7,668 nucleotides of DNA. Source: Smithella sp. UBA2180 (GTDB lineage Bacteria > Desulfobacterota > Syntrophia > Syntrophales > Smithellaceae). Made by a program: the position numbers and the translations under genes. The notes under the pieces are model-generated. The model searched no databases and was not told the DNA's origin. It worked only from the letters and a program-made list of their open reading frames with translations. Positions 1-6,049 of the stretch are shown here, piece by piece. Numbering within the stretch: the stretch's first letter is position 1; each line of letters opens with the position of its first letter. The stretch spans positions 4,629-12,296 of the forward strand of contig DCVU01000161.1 of the NCBI GenBank assembly GCA_002327415.1, written 5' to 3'.

Positions 1-434
1 CCATCCAGATTGCTTGCCGGCCCGGTGCCCATAATTTTGTACCGCTCAATCAGGTAATCTGGATCAAATTTTCGGCTGATCAAATACTTCCGATGGGCAT
101 GCGTAAGGTCTTCTGTTCGGGACGGGTATTTGAAACCTTTTCTTTTAACCGTTACAGGCCGTGATTTACGTTTTACAGGCCGAACGGCTTTACCCCCATA
201 TTTCTCTATTAACTTTGCTGCCTCGCTCGGAGAAACGGACGTGAGGGCTTCGATCACTTTCTCTTTCGGTTTCCACCCACACCGCCAGCAGGTGAAGAAA
301 TCCTGATTGACATTATACCCGAGATGGAAATCTTTTGATCCTGCGCAGAATGGGCAGTGAATGTTTACCCATTCTGCTCTGGAGCCTTCTTTTACAGAGA
401 TGCCAAAATCTGAGCACAGTTTTGCAAGATCCAT
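1..434 (-). CDS. DNA primase, N-terminal zinc-ribbon part (partial, runs off left edge)
   Basis: The first 144 codons of a leftward gene are visible and the frame is open to the window edge. Near the N-terminus is a CHC2-like zinc ribbon: HCPFC (His26, Cys27, Cys30) and FTCWRCG (Cys49, Cys52), with a KDFHLGYN segment between them. This spacing is typical of phage DnaG-type primases and primase-helicases, where the ribbon helps recognise the priming template. A basic stretch follows at about residues 84-100 (RPVKRK, RPVTVKRK), then a region that would lead to the TOPRIM catalytic domain, which lies outside the window. Its ATG overlaps the stop of the upstream 88-aa gene by one base (TAATG), so translation is probably coupled. 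The Shine-Dalgarno AAGGAGG sits inside the end of that gene. The zinc ribbon is seen directly. The assignment to primase rather than another zinc-ribbon protein rests on motif context and on the helicase in the same operon. Confidence 0.85.
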   Translation of the reverse strand, partial: MDLAKLCSDFGISVKEGSRAEWVNIHCPFCAGSKDFHLGYNVNQDFFTCWRCGWKPKEKVIEALTSVSPSEAAKLIEKYGGKAVRPVKRKSRPVTVKRKGFKYPSRTEDLTHAHRKYLISRKFDPDYLIERYKIMGTGPASNLD

Positions 435-700
435 TATTCCTCCTTTACAATAGCGGTTGCTTTCATTTTAGAGTGCAAATAATCGGAATATTCGTTTCGT
501 TCCTTGCAGTACTTTGGTTTGCAGATGGTGGCGCAAAAGTAATTATCACACCACCTATTCCCTTCATCATCTACCAGAATGCATTTTGCTTTGCAATCTG
601 TCGGAGGATGTGGAGTCATTCCACCGAATGGGTGCTTGAAATAGAATTTATCTTGCTTCGGCTCAGCACACTTTCTCGTCATTTTAACTTTTCGTTTCAT
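434..700 (-). CDS. Small Cys-rich protein of unknown function (88 aa)
   Basis: I do not recognise the family. The protein is 88 aa and basic at the N-terminus (MKRKVKMTRK), with seven cysteines (about residues 11, 36, 40, 51, 56, 60, 65). Six of them fall in a 30-residue central segment, which suggests a compact metal-binding fold, probably zinc. It starts with an ATGA overlap with the sigma-like gene upstream, and AGGAGG lies about 6 bases before the ATG inside that gene. Its stop overlaps the primase start. The tight overlaps and clear ribosome site make it a real gene. The position between a sigma-like protein and a primase suggests a role in nucleic-acid metabolism, but nothing in the sequence proves that. 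Met7 is an alternative start without an equally good ribosome site. Confidence 0.8.
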   Translation of the reverse strand: MKRKVKMTRKCAEPKQDKFYFKHPFGGMTPHPPTDCKAKCILVDDEGNRWCDNYFCATICKPKYCKERNEYSDYLHSKMKATAIVKEE

Positions 701-1188
701 ACCGCTACCTCCTGAAGCATCTGGCCGATCTCAGAAAAGCATTTGTCGATCTTCTTCATCGTCCACCCCTTTGTAATTAGCCATTTTTTGATATGGGTTT
801 TTTCCATTCCGCCATGACGCTTTACTTTCTTGATCGGCGCTTGCCCGGTGAGCACAGAATCAACGATCCACTTACTTGCATCAGACAGGCATTGAATTGC
901 ATCTGACAAAATCACCTGATGCTCCTGACTGATATATGCTGCGTATTCCGCTTCGTTGAATTCCTCGACCGGAGCCTTCTTTGCCATATCAATTGCTATG
1001 TTCTTGAAGATCCGGATGGCGTACGTTTTCAGGCACGCTTTGCTGAGATCAAAGTTCTTTTCGAATGCTGGAAAAGCGTCCATACAATATTCCTCTAATA
1101 GATATTCCGGCACTTTGTACGAGTATGCGATTTTTGGAACTGCCTTTGAAACGTAAGCACAATATTCACTATATAATTCTGCGTTCAT
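697..1188 (-). CDS. Putative RNA polymerase sigma-70-like protein
   Basis: This 163-aa protein has a segment at about residues 28-72 that resembles sigma-70 region 2. It begins with an acidic helix (EYLLEEYCMDAFPAFEKNF), then a LKTYAIRIFKNIAIDMAKK stretch like the 'W/Y-L-Y-R-I-A-x-N-x-A-x-D' helix of ECF-type sigma factors, which contacts core polymerase and the -10 element. The C-terminal third (about 128-160) is basic and could fold as a helix-turn-helix (HIKKWLITKGWTMKKIDKCF). It is shorter than most ECF factors and region 4 is not obvious, so it may be a divergent phage sigma-like regulator rather than a full sigma factor. The Shine-Dalgarno GGGAGGA lies inside the last codons of the HNH gene. 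Its stop overlaps the next gene as ATGA. It could switch transcription to other phage genes. That role is an inference from weak similarity. Confidence 0.6.
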   Translation of the reverse strand: MNAELYSEYCAYVSKAVPKIAYSYKVPEYLLEEYCMDAFPAFEKNFDLSKACLKTYAIRIFKNIAIDMAKKAPVEEFNEAEYAAYISQEHQVILSDAIQCLSDASKWIVDSVLTGQAPIKKVKRHGGMEKTHIKKWLITKGWTMKKIDKCFSEIGQMLQEVAV

Positions 1189-1189
1189 T

Positions 1190-2056
1190 TTATTCCTCCC
1201 TGTATTTGTTTATGATTGTTTCCATAATTGCTTGGTAATAGCCTTTCCAATATCTTCTATTCTTTTGTGTTCTTCCGTGGCATTTTTTACAGATCGTTAT
1301 TAAATTATTTGGATTGCAATTCTCTTTATCATAATCAATACGGTGAACATCTAAAACATCATATGGATCATGGCATTCTGGATTTTGGCATGTGTACTTA
1401 TCCCTTTCTTTGATTATCATTCGTAATTGCCGTGTCCATGTAATATCATATGGAAAAGCACTTACACCACCCTGCCAGTTAGATGCCTTATCCCCGGTAT
1501 ATATTCCTTTTAACGCCTTGCTCATTTTTTCTTTTGATTCATTAGAATGGTTCCTGCCTTTGAAAGGATTTTTATGCGTTTTATAATAATTCTTTAATGC
1601 AGTGCTTAATTGTTTTTTTAATTCCTCACTTAGCACTTTCCCTTTTTGAGACATGCTCATTTTTAACAAGGTTTCTTTTGTCGGTTTCCGTCCTTTTGAT
1701 TTTTTACTTATTTTCAATCTGGTTTCTTCTGATACGATGTACCCTGATGCTTTTTTTAATTTTTCCCTTTCAATTGCATAAAGGCTCATTTTCTTTTTTG
1801 CTGTTTCTGTATGCTTTCTTCCTATTGCGTGCCTGCGTCTATTTTCCACTTCTTCCGGATGTTCTTTCAGTCTTTTTTTCATCGTCTCGCTAATTTTTTT
1901 TCTTCGTGCATTTTCCACTTCTTCACTAAGATTTCTACCACTATGTCCTGGTAAAAATTGATTCCAGACCCCGTGCGTTTTTCGCATTCCTTTTGCTCTT
2001 CGCGTTACTTCATTTCCACATCCGCATTCACATAATGGAGCTTTTTTTCTTATCAT
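1190..2056 (-). CDS. NUMOD3-HNH homing endonuclease, free-standing
   Basis: This 288-aa protein has three parts. An N-terminal Cys cluster (CECGCG, residues 9-14) is probably a small zinc knuckle. A long Lys-rich middle (about 45-190) holds repeated NUMOD3-type DNA-binding motifs such as ETRLKISKKSKGRKPT, ELKKQLSTALK and ESKEKMSKALKG. The C-terminal HNH nuclease (about 210-265) has Cys223 and Cys228, VHRIDYDK with the likely catalytic His238, the PNNLITIC turn, and Cys256, Cys259 and His260. Such enzymes cut or nick a specific DNA site and promote copying of their own gene. The gene sits between helicase and sigma-like genes and is visibly more AT-rich than them. Its end supplies the Shine-Dalgarno of the sigma-like gene, so insertion has been fitted into the operon. 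The ribosome site is weak (AGGAAA), and a hairpin lies directly upstream of it. No interrupted host gene is seen, so it is not part of an intron or intein here. Confidence 0.93.
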   Translation of the reverse strand: MIRKKAPLCECGCGNEVTRRAKGMRKTHGVWNQFLPGHSGRNLSEEVENARRKKISETMKKRLKEHPEEVENRRRHAIGRKHTETAKKKMSLYAIEREKLKKASGYIVSEETRLKISKKSKGRKPTKETLLKMSMSQKGKVLSEELKKQLSTALKNYYKTHKNPFKGRNHSNESKEKMSKALKGIYTGDKASNWQGGVSAFPYDITWTRQLRMIIKERDKYTCQNPECHDPYDVLDVHRIDYDKENCNPNNLITICKKCHGRTQKNRRYWKGYYQAIMETIINKYREE

Positions 2057-2069
2057 TTTTATTTCCTAT

Positions 2070-2109
2070 CTTGAGGTTGATGTTTTAATAATAATAGATC
2101 AACCTGAAG
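2070..2109 (-). repeat. Inverted repeat (RNA hairpin) just upstream of the HNH gene ribosome site
   Basis: Two 12-base arms (2070-2081 and 2098-2109) pair with one mismatch. The core is AGGTTGAT/ATCAACCT, and a 16-base AT-rich loop lies between the arms. No T-run follows on either side, so it does not look like a normal intrinsic terminator. On the minus-strand mRNA the hairpin ends right before the weak AGGAAA ribosome site of the HNH gene. Hairpins near the ribosome site of phage homing endonuclease genes are known to restrict their translation to late times. A similar role here is an inference. Confidence 0.6.
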
Positions 2110-2125
2110 ATAAAGTAAACTTTAT
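2110..2125. repeat. Short palindrome over the helicase stop codon
   Basis: ATAAAGT and ACTTTAT form perfect 7-base arms separated by two bases. The palindrome spans the TAA stop of the helicase gene and abuts the hairpin upstream of the HNH gene. It may be an operator-like site, part of the insertion junction of the homing gene, or chance in AT-rich DNA. Confidence 0.35.
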
Positions 2126-4149
2126 TCTGTATATTTATTTATTAAATTTTGTAAAAGAGTCTCTTCCGCAACATCCTGGCCATCTAATACCATCTCTATT
2201 ATTTTTTGTTTTTCATCAAGAATCGCCGCTATTTCAATTTCAATGGTATTATCAGCCAGTAAAAAATAGATATTTACTGAATCTTTTTGCCCTATTCTAT
2301 GCACCCGGTCAGATGCCTGGCTTACTAATGCTGGCGTCCACGGCAATTCAAGGAAAGCAACCGAACTTGCAGCCGTCAGCGTAATTCCAACACCAGCCGC
2401 TTGCATATTACCAACAAACAACCGGATCTTTTCGTCCGTCTGGAACTTATCAACTACAGCCTGCCGTTCTGTTTGAGAAGTGCTTCCATCCAGCCGAACC
2501 GCAACATCTTTAAATTCTGCCATCAGGAAATTAATCGTTTCCTTATGGGTGCAGAAAACAACCAGCTTGCCATTGGTTTCAATATGGTCTTGAATCCAGG
2601 CGATAGCTGCTTTAATCTTCCCGGCAATCGTGAGTTGTTTCATGCCTTCGATCTTCACCAGTGTTTCCGCTCTTTCGGCGCTCTTCGCTTTCTTCGGATC
2701 AATCTCTTTCAGGTACTTGATGAAGTCGTCCTCTGCCCTGTTATAAACTGCGCGATTATCAATTTCCATTGGAACAACTGAAATGACTTTTGCCGGGAGT
2801 TCCTTTAAAACATCTTTTTTCAGTCTACGCACCATAATCGAAGAGGTTAAAATGTCATTGAGTTCCTTCGTGTTCTTTGCCCCGTTGAAATCCCAGCCGT
2901 ACCCATTGTTGTGCGCGTTACAGAACTGCATAGCATACTGGAATCTGCTCCCGAACAGTTGGGGGGCAAGCAGTTTGATTGTGGTGAAAAATTCAATCGG
3001 GCGGTTCGTAATAGGTGTCCCTGATAATGCGATAGTATGTTTTACGCTTCGGTGCAGTTTTTTAACTGCTTTTGTTCGCTTTGTGGAATCATTTTTGATG
3101 AAATGAGATTCATCAAGGATCATCGCCTGAACTCCGGCTTTCTTGAACAATTCGATCCAATAGTCGGTTAAAACATCGTAATTGATAATGCAGATATCAG
3201 ATTCCATAACAGGTTTCACATCGGTTGCCATAGGCGATTTGCCAGAGCAGATATAAGATGTCTTTTTGTTATTCATCCATTGCCGAACTTCTTTCGCCCA
3301 ATTCAGTTTCAGCGAGGCCGGAACAACGATTACAGCAGGCCGGATCTCAGGATGAATATCCAGCCATGCGAGAGCTTGAATGGTCTTTCCGAGTCCCATC
3401 TCATCAGCCACAAGGGCGTTCCCATTACAGCGGTTAATGAACTCAACTCCAGCTTTCTGGAATGGTCTGAGGATTGAATCCAGTTTGCCGAAATCAATTT
3501 TATCTGTTGGCGTTAATCCTGCTATTTCTTTGGAGTATGCTTGAATGATTTCGCTAAAATCATCTCCTGTTAAGGAAAATCCAAGAGCTTTTAATGTCTG
3601 AACGTTCTTAATTGTAGTTGGGGCCGTCCAGATTTTCTTATTTGGTTCCCAGCGGCGTCCTTCCACCTGCGTTTTAATCGCTGCCACTACTTTGATATCA
3701 AATTCAAAGCGAATTTCAATCTGCTTGCCCACCAGCTTCGCTTCCTTTGCCCGCGGTGCTTTTTCTTTCGGCTCAGTAATGGTTATCTTTTCCAGCGTTT
3801 CAGTGGTTTCCTTAATCGCCGATAACGGAAGCCATACGTTTTCAAACCGGATATTCAAAACCATCTGCTTCAGCTTTGCTGCATGCTCCTCGGTGAATCC
3901 AAATGGCCCGAGTACCGCTTCGTTCCAAAAGTGTTGTCCACATTCTGGCCCGACCCCAGTCAGAAGGGAAACCGGATGTGTTAGCGGCCGTCCGCACTTG
4001 ATGCAATTACCTCGGGCGTCCAGCGTGCCCTGTCCTGTAAGCTGGATTGCTTTTGCTGTTCGTCTGGTTGCCACAGCAATAAAGGTTGCCGGGATGTTCT
4101 TTTCCCGCGCCCAGATACTGCTAATCGTGTATCTTTTTGGGGTCTCCAT
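2122..4149 (-). CDS. SNF2-family DNA helicase/annealing helicase with DUF6011 zinc finger and HARP-like domain
   Basis: This 675-aa ATP-driven DNA translocase belongs to the SMARCAL1/HepA-like SNF2 group. The ATG at 4149 is chosen because GGAGGA sits 5 bases upstream. The open frame continues to 4284, but that extension has no ribosome site and would overlap the upstream gene deeply. Domains in order: a DUF6011-type zinc finger at about 47-75 (CIKCGRPL ... GVGPECGQH; Cys49, Cys52, Cys70, perhaps His73); a HARP-like segment at about 142-195 (RRWEPNKKIWTAP); and the SNF2 ATPase. The ATPase has Walker A DEMGLGKT (about 249-256), Walker B DESH (about 346-349), SGTP (about 376-379), motif V AAGVGITLTAAS (about 584-595) and motif VI QASDRVHRIGQ (about 611-621). 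All motifs are intact. HARP-type SNF2 enzymes remodel forks and anneal single strands, and phage versions commonly lie beside primase genes. It overlaps the 160-aa gene by 29 bases. Confidence 0.95.
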   Translation of the reverse strand: METPKRYTISSIWAREKNIPATFIAVATRRTAKAIQLTGQGTLDARGNCIKCGRPLTHPVSLLTGVGPECGQHFWNEAVLGPFGFTEEHAAKLKQMVLNIRFENVWLPLSAIKETTETLEKITITEPKEKAPRAKEAKLVGKQIEIRFEFDIKVVAAIKTQVEGRRWEPNKKIWTAPTTIKNVQTLKALGFSLTGDDFSEIIQAYSKEIAGLTPTDKIDFGKLDSILRPFQKAGVEFINRCNGNALVADEMGLGKTIQALAWLDIHPEIRPAVIVVPASLKLNWAKEVRQWMNNKKTSYICSGKSPMATDVKPVMESDICIINYDVLTDYWIELFKKAGVQAMILDESHFIKNDSTKRTKAVKKLHRSVKHTIALSGTPITNRPIEFFTTIKLLAPQLFGSRFQYAMQFCNAHNNGYGWDFNGAKNTKELNDILTSSIMVRRLKKDVLKELPAKVISVVPMEIDNRAVYNRAEDDFIKYLKEIDPKKAKSAERAETLVKIEGMKQLTIAGKIKAAIAWIQDHIETNGKLVVFCTHKETINFLMAEFKDVAVRLDGSTSQTERQAVVDKFQTDEKIRLFVGNMQAAGVGITLTAASSVAFLELPWTPALVSQASDRVHRIGQKDSVNIYFLLADNTIEIEIAAILDEKQKIIEMVLDGQDVAEETLLQNLINKYTE

Positions 4150-4603
4150 CGGATTCCTCCTTCCTTTCATCAACAAAATAAAAGTTTGTTCCGCGCCATT
4201 TCCGGCCGGATAATTTAATGAGTTCGCCTGTACCGTAAATATAGCCATCGTCAAGCACCTGGCAGCGAAATCCCTGCTTGCCATCGTAAGAGGCTATAAT
4301 ATACTCCGGGAACTTTTTACGCCTGCTCTGCGTTAAATGCTTAAGTGTAGCAGGGTTTTCTTCAGATATTCGGACAGGCAAATCCGAAATATCAAAATCC
4401 AGTTTCTTTTTGTGTTTGATCAGCGGCTCGAAATGATTGAAGCGCCTCATAAATCGCTTTGCGCATTCTGGAGTGAGAAACAGGATGCACTGGTCGCCCA
4501 GCCTCTTGAAATCTGAGGCTGGGAGCTTGTCAATGAACTTCTCCACCCAGTTGATCGGGCGGAAAATCGTAATTGCTACCGGCGTGAAATCAACTGGCAT
4601 CAT
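4121..4603 (-). CDS. Hypothetical protein, 160 aa
   Basis: I do not recognise the family. The protein is soluble and rather basic, with mixed helix/strand character. It shows no signal peptide, membrane segment or clear catalytic motif. The middle is charged (FMRRFNHFEP, KHKKKLDFD). The C-terminal half contains aromatic, glycine-rich strands (YIIASYDGKQGF, DDGYIYGTGE, KWRGTNFYFVDE) that could be a small beta-barrel-like domain. The gene begins with two consecutive ATG codons after AAAGGAGGTGG. The second (4600) has the better spacing to GGAGG, so the protein may be 159 aa. Its 3' end overlaps the helicase gene by 29 bases, and nine bases separate its start from the stop of the 46-aa gene upstream. 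The position suggests a helper in replication, which is inference only. Confidence 0.8.
   Translation of the reverse strand: MMPVDFTPVAITIFRPINWVEKFIDKLPASDFKRLGDQCILFLTPECAKRFMRRFNHFEPLIKHKKKLDFDISDLPVRISEENPATLKHLTQSRRKKFPEYIIASYDGKQGFRCQVLDDGYIYGTGELIKLSGRKWRGTNFYFVDERKEESDGDPKKIHD
4155..4160 (-). promoter_or_regulatory. Ribosome binding site that fixes the helicase start
   Basis: On the minus strand GGAGGA stands 5 bases before the ATG at 4149, within a longer purine run. It decides in favour of this start over the in-frame ATG at 4284. The site lies inside the end of the 160-aa gene, so the two genes are probably translationally coupled. Confidence 0.85.
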
Positions 4604-4612
4604 CCACCTCCT

Positions 4613-4753
4613 TTATAAGATTTTTCTCAAGCGTTTGACTTCCAGCGCAAATGAATTATTTACGAACACCTGGATGATCTGATATTTGTTCTTGTTTTTT
4701 TCAAGCCAGTTTTTCAGGGATTTTTCGGTTTTGAATATTTTGATTTCCCACAT
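4613..4753 (-). CDS. Small hypothetical protein, 46 aa (MWEIKIFKTEKS...)
   Basis: This short gene is supported by an ATG with AAGGGG nine bases upstream, an open frame of 46 codons, and a TAA stop 9 bases before the next start. Its end lies against the Shine-Dalgarno of the 160-aa gene, as in a coupled operon. The product is basic, with Lys-rich N- and C-termini around a hydrophobic centre (YQIIQVFVNNSFALEV), and has no recognisable motif. It follows the hairpin at 4804-4831, so its transcription may depend on read-through or on its own promoter. The function is unknown. Confidence 0.7.
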   Translation of the reverse strand: MWEIKIFKTEKSLKNWLEKNKNKYQIIQVFVNNSFALEVKRLRKIL

Positions 4754-4803
4754 ATTAGTTTCCCCTTTTGTTTTGGTTATTGTTAAATTAACCCGCTTAA
4801 TAA

Positions 4804-4831
4804 AGCCCCTGGCGCCTTAATTTCAGGGGCT
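4804..4831 (-). terminator. Probable intrinsic terminator between two small genes
   Basis: AGCCCCT (4804-4810) and AGGGGCT (4825-4831) are perfect arms around a 14-base loop. On the minus strand the second arm is followed by TTATTAAG, a modest U-rich tail. The hairpin starts 12 bases past the stop of the 46-aa gene at 4843. The short U-run suggests a weak or attenuating terminator, letting some transcription into the helicase-primase genes. A processing or stability hairpin is the alternative. Confidence 0.55.
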
Positions 4832-4842
4832 CGATAAAAAGG

Positions 4843-4983
4843 TTAAATTTGATTTGTGGTAACGCACCATTGATTGAGGTGGTTGAGGAAAGGATGGCTG
4901 CAAAACCATCCCAATTTTTGGATTTGAGCCCGGAGTTTGTAACCATCGGCCTCTGTACTACATTGAATGTGGTGAACTTCCAT
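4843..4983 (-). CDS. Small hypothetical protein, 46 aa (MEVHHIQCST...)
   Basis: The ATG at 4983 is chosen because AAGGAGG lies 4 bases upstream. A longer frame starts at 5043 but overlaps the preceding gene and has no ribosome site. The 46-aa product has two Cys and four His residues, with phrases like EADGYKLRAQIQKLGWFCSHPF, and ends QWCVTTNQI. It could be a small regulatory or metal-binding protein, but I do not recognise it. It is the last gene before the hairpin at 4804-4831, and 16 bases separate it from the 90-aa gene upstream. Confidence 0.75.
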   Translation of the reverse strand: MEVHHIQCSTEADGYKLRAQIQKLGWFCSHPFLNHLNQWCVTTNQI

Positions 4984-4999
4984 ATTGCCTCCTTTATGG

Positions 5000-5272
5000 T
5001 TAAAAGTTTGATAACGCCGTAATCTCGTTCCTGTGGTGTTCAATTTCCTGCTCCAGTACGCTGATTTTTTGTTTCAGCAACCCGATTTTCTGCGCTCTTT
5101 CCAGCATATCAATTATTGGGAGCATCCCGAAGCTGAGGTACAGATCAGCAATTTGCCGTTTTCCATCCGTGTCTGAAATAGCAGGATGGAATTGATAAAC
5201 GGTCTGGACGATGTCCCAGTCGTGATCGGGTAGGTTAACGCCGATTAATGCGGTGAATTCTTGCTTCATCAT
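5000..5272 (-). CDS. Hypothetical phage protein with C-terminal coiled coil, 90 aa
   Basis: The N-terminal two thirds (EFTALIGVNLPDHDWDIVQ, VYQFHPAIS, GKRQIADLYLSFGM, PIIDML) resemble a family of small uncharacterised proteins I associate with phages and prophages of Firmicutes. I know no function for it. Residues about 60-86 (LLKQKISVLEQEIEHHRNEI) form a likely coiled coil, suggesting a dimer. The gene starts with two ATG codons. AAGGAGG lies inside the last codons of the upstream gene, and the first ATG has the normal spacing. Only one base separates it from the upstream stop, so it is probably co-translated. Confidence 0.85.
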   Translation of the reverse strand: MMKQEFTALIGVNLPDHDWDIVQTVYQFHPAISDTDGKRQIADLYLSFGMLPIIDMLERAQKIGLLKQKISVLEQEIEHHRNEITALSNF

Positions 5273-5273
5273 T

Positions 5274-5528
5274 TTATTTGTCCTCCTTATTAACTGTTAA
5301 AATGCTTCCTTTCCTTTCCCACATTGCCATATTCTTGCAGATCAAATCTGTAATGCTGATGGAGTCGGAATGAATCCGACCTGAGCGAACTGCACCAGCC
5401 TTGCCAACGAAGTAAAAGTTATTTTCGTTCCGGCCAGTGAACTTCCGGTATTTTCTGGTGTTGGTCGGAATCTCCGTTTTCTTCAGGCCAGCCGTTAAGA
5501 AATTTATGATGCGTTCTGTCTTTGTCAT
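5274..5528 (-). CDS. Hypothetical protein, 84 aa
   Basis: This small basic protein is of unknown function. It has a Lys/Arg-rich first half (GLKKTEIPTNTRKYRKFTGR), a central NNFYFVGKAGAVRSGR segment and a SISITDL motif, which together look like a small DNA-associated phage protein. No domain can be named with confidence. AAAGGAG lies 7 bases before the ATG. It is the first gene downstream of the hammerhead-like element at 5562-5617. If that RNA cleaves, the mRNA for this gene and those after it would begin with a 5'-OH and a terminal hairpin about 64 bases before this start codon. Inside the gene there is also a 6-bp hairpin (GTCGGA/TCCGAC at about 5362-5378), probably incidental. Confidence 0.8.
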   Translation of the reverse strand: MTKTERIINFLTAGLKKTEIPTNTRKYRKFTGRNENNFYFVGKAGAVRSGRIHSDSISITDLICKNMAMWERKGSILTVNKEDK

Positions 5529-5561
5529 TTTATTTCTCCTTTATATTGTGGTTAAAAGCTA

Positions 5562-5617
5562 TCTCATCAGTGCCAGGTGCTTATGTCTGGCAGACCCTGC
5601 AAGGAGCAGGGTTTCGA
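5562..5617 (-). ncRNA. Hammerhead ribozyme-like element, type II arrangement (candidate 2)
   Basis: Read on the minus strand, the order is C11.1-GAAA (5616-5612), then stem III closed by A15.1-U16.1 (ACCCTGC 5612-5606 with GCAGGGT 5600-5594, loop TCCTT). Next come C17 at 5593, stem I (TGCCAG 5592-5587 with CTGGCA 5576-5571, 10-base loop) and the core CTGATGAG (5570-5563). The cleavage triplet is GUC, and the break would fall between 5593 and 5592. All core positions are canonical. The odd part is stem II, which must form between the open ends. Only G-C and A-U pair cleanly, and further pairs need bulges. The element begins two bases after the TAA of the 125-aa gene and lies upstream of the 84-aa gene. 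The fold is seen in the sequence; activity is uncertain because of stem II. Confidence 0.75.
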
Positions 5618-5618
5618 A

Positions 5619-5996
5619 TTATAAAAATGTTCCCCAAAAGGAATCAAAGGAGCGTTTTTCAGCAAGGCGTTCTTTTGCTGTCGTAATTTTAACGGTCGAT
5701 GGGTTGTATTTTTGTTTTTCAAATGACCGTTTGGCGTAATTTAGAATGTCAAACTTTGGATTAATTTTTTTGCCTTCGATAATTTTCTTTGTCCAGTAAT
5801 ACTTGTCATCATTGGACATTTTTACGGCGGCCAGCGCATCGGCATCACAAAGATAAATGATTGCGCCGAAAGGACTGTTATCAAAGTGCATTTTGCTTTC
5901 CGCTAATTCTTTGTCAATAATTTTCCACATATCATTATATATGGATTCGGTCGTTTCAACAATGTTGCCGTCTATAGATGTGATTATATTCTTCAT
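5619..5996 (-). CDS. Hypothetical protein, 125 aa
   Basis: The ATG at 5996 is chosen because AAGGAG lies 8 bases upstream. An in-frame ATG at 6056 has no ribosome site and would place codons in the terminator-like hairpin. The product is a soluble, mixed-charge protein with Lys-rich helices (YWTKKIIEGKKINPKF, NYAKRSFEKQKYNPS) and a central hydrophobic strand (FGAIIYLCDADALAAV). I do not recognise it. It is the second gene of the minus-strand module. Its stop codon lies within the 5' flank of the hammerhead-like element, so a ribosome terminating here would cover the ribozyme core. It lies between the two candidate cleavage sites, on the same predicted 722-nt RNA as the 47-aa gene. Confidence 0.8.
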   Translation of the reverse strand: MKNIITSIDGNIVETTESIYNDMWKIIDKELAESKMHFDNSPFGAIIYLCDADALAAVKMSNDDKYYWTKKIIEGKKINPKFDILNYAKRSFEKQKYNPSTVKITTAKERLAEKRSFDSFWGTFL

Positions 5997-6004
5997 GATT
6001 AAAT

Positions 6005-6010
6005 CTCCTT
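6005..6010 (-). promoter_or_regulatory. Ribosome binding site that fixes the start of the 125-aa gene
   Basis: AAGGAG on the minus strand stands 8 bases before the ATG at 5996. It rules in this start and rules out the in-frame ATG at 6056, which has no such site. Confidence 0.8.
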
Positions 6011-6049
6011 TATTATGGTTGTTTTTGGTTTGGTTTACATCCTCTATAA

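Noticed and set aside
335..715. Rightward 126-codon frame
   Set aside because: It is antisense to the primase start and the Cys-rich gene, both with strong ribosome sites and start/stop overlaps.
1190..2056. HNH gene as part of a group I intron or intein
   Set aside because: Both flanking genes are complete, and the HNH gene has its own start and stop, with no intron-like or intein splice motifs.
4150..4284. In-frame N-terminal extension of the helicase gene
   Set aside because: It has no ribosome site, would overlap the 160-aa gene by about 160 bases, and the residues look unlike the family. The ATG at 4149 has GGAGGA at ideal spacing.
4804..4831. Ribozyme in the hairpin between the two 46-aa genes
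   Set aside because: It has no CUGAUGA-like or GAAA core elements and is better read as a terminator hairpin.
5571..5625. tRNA-like piece because of GGTTTCGAAT
   Set aside because: The T-loop-like string has no proper T-stem, acceptor or anticodon arm. The segment is fully explained by the hammerhead fold on the minus strand.
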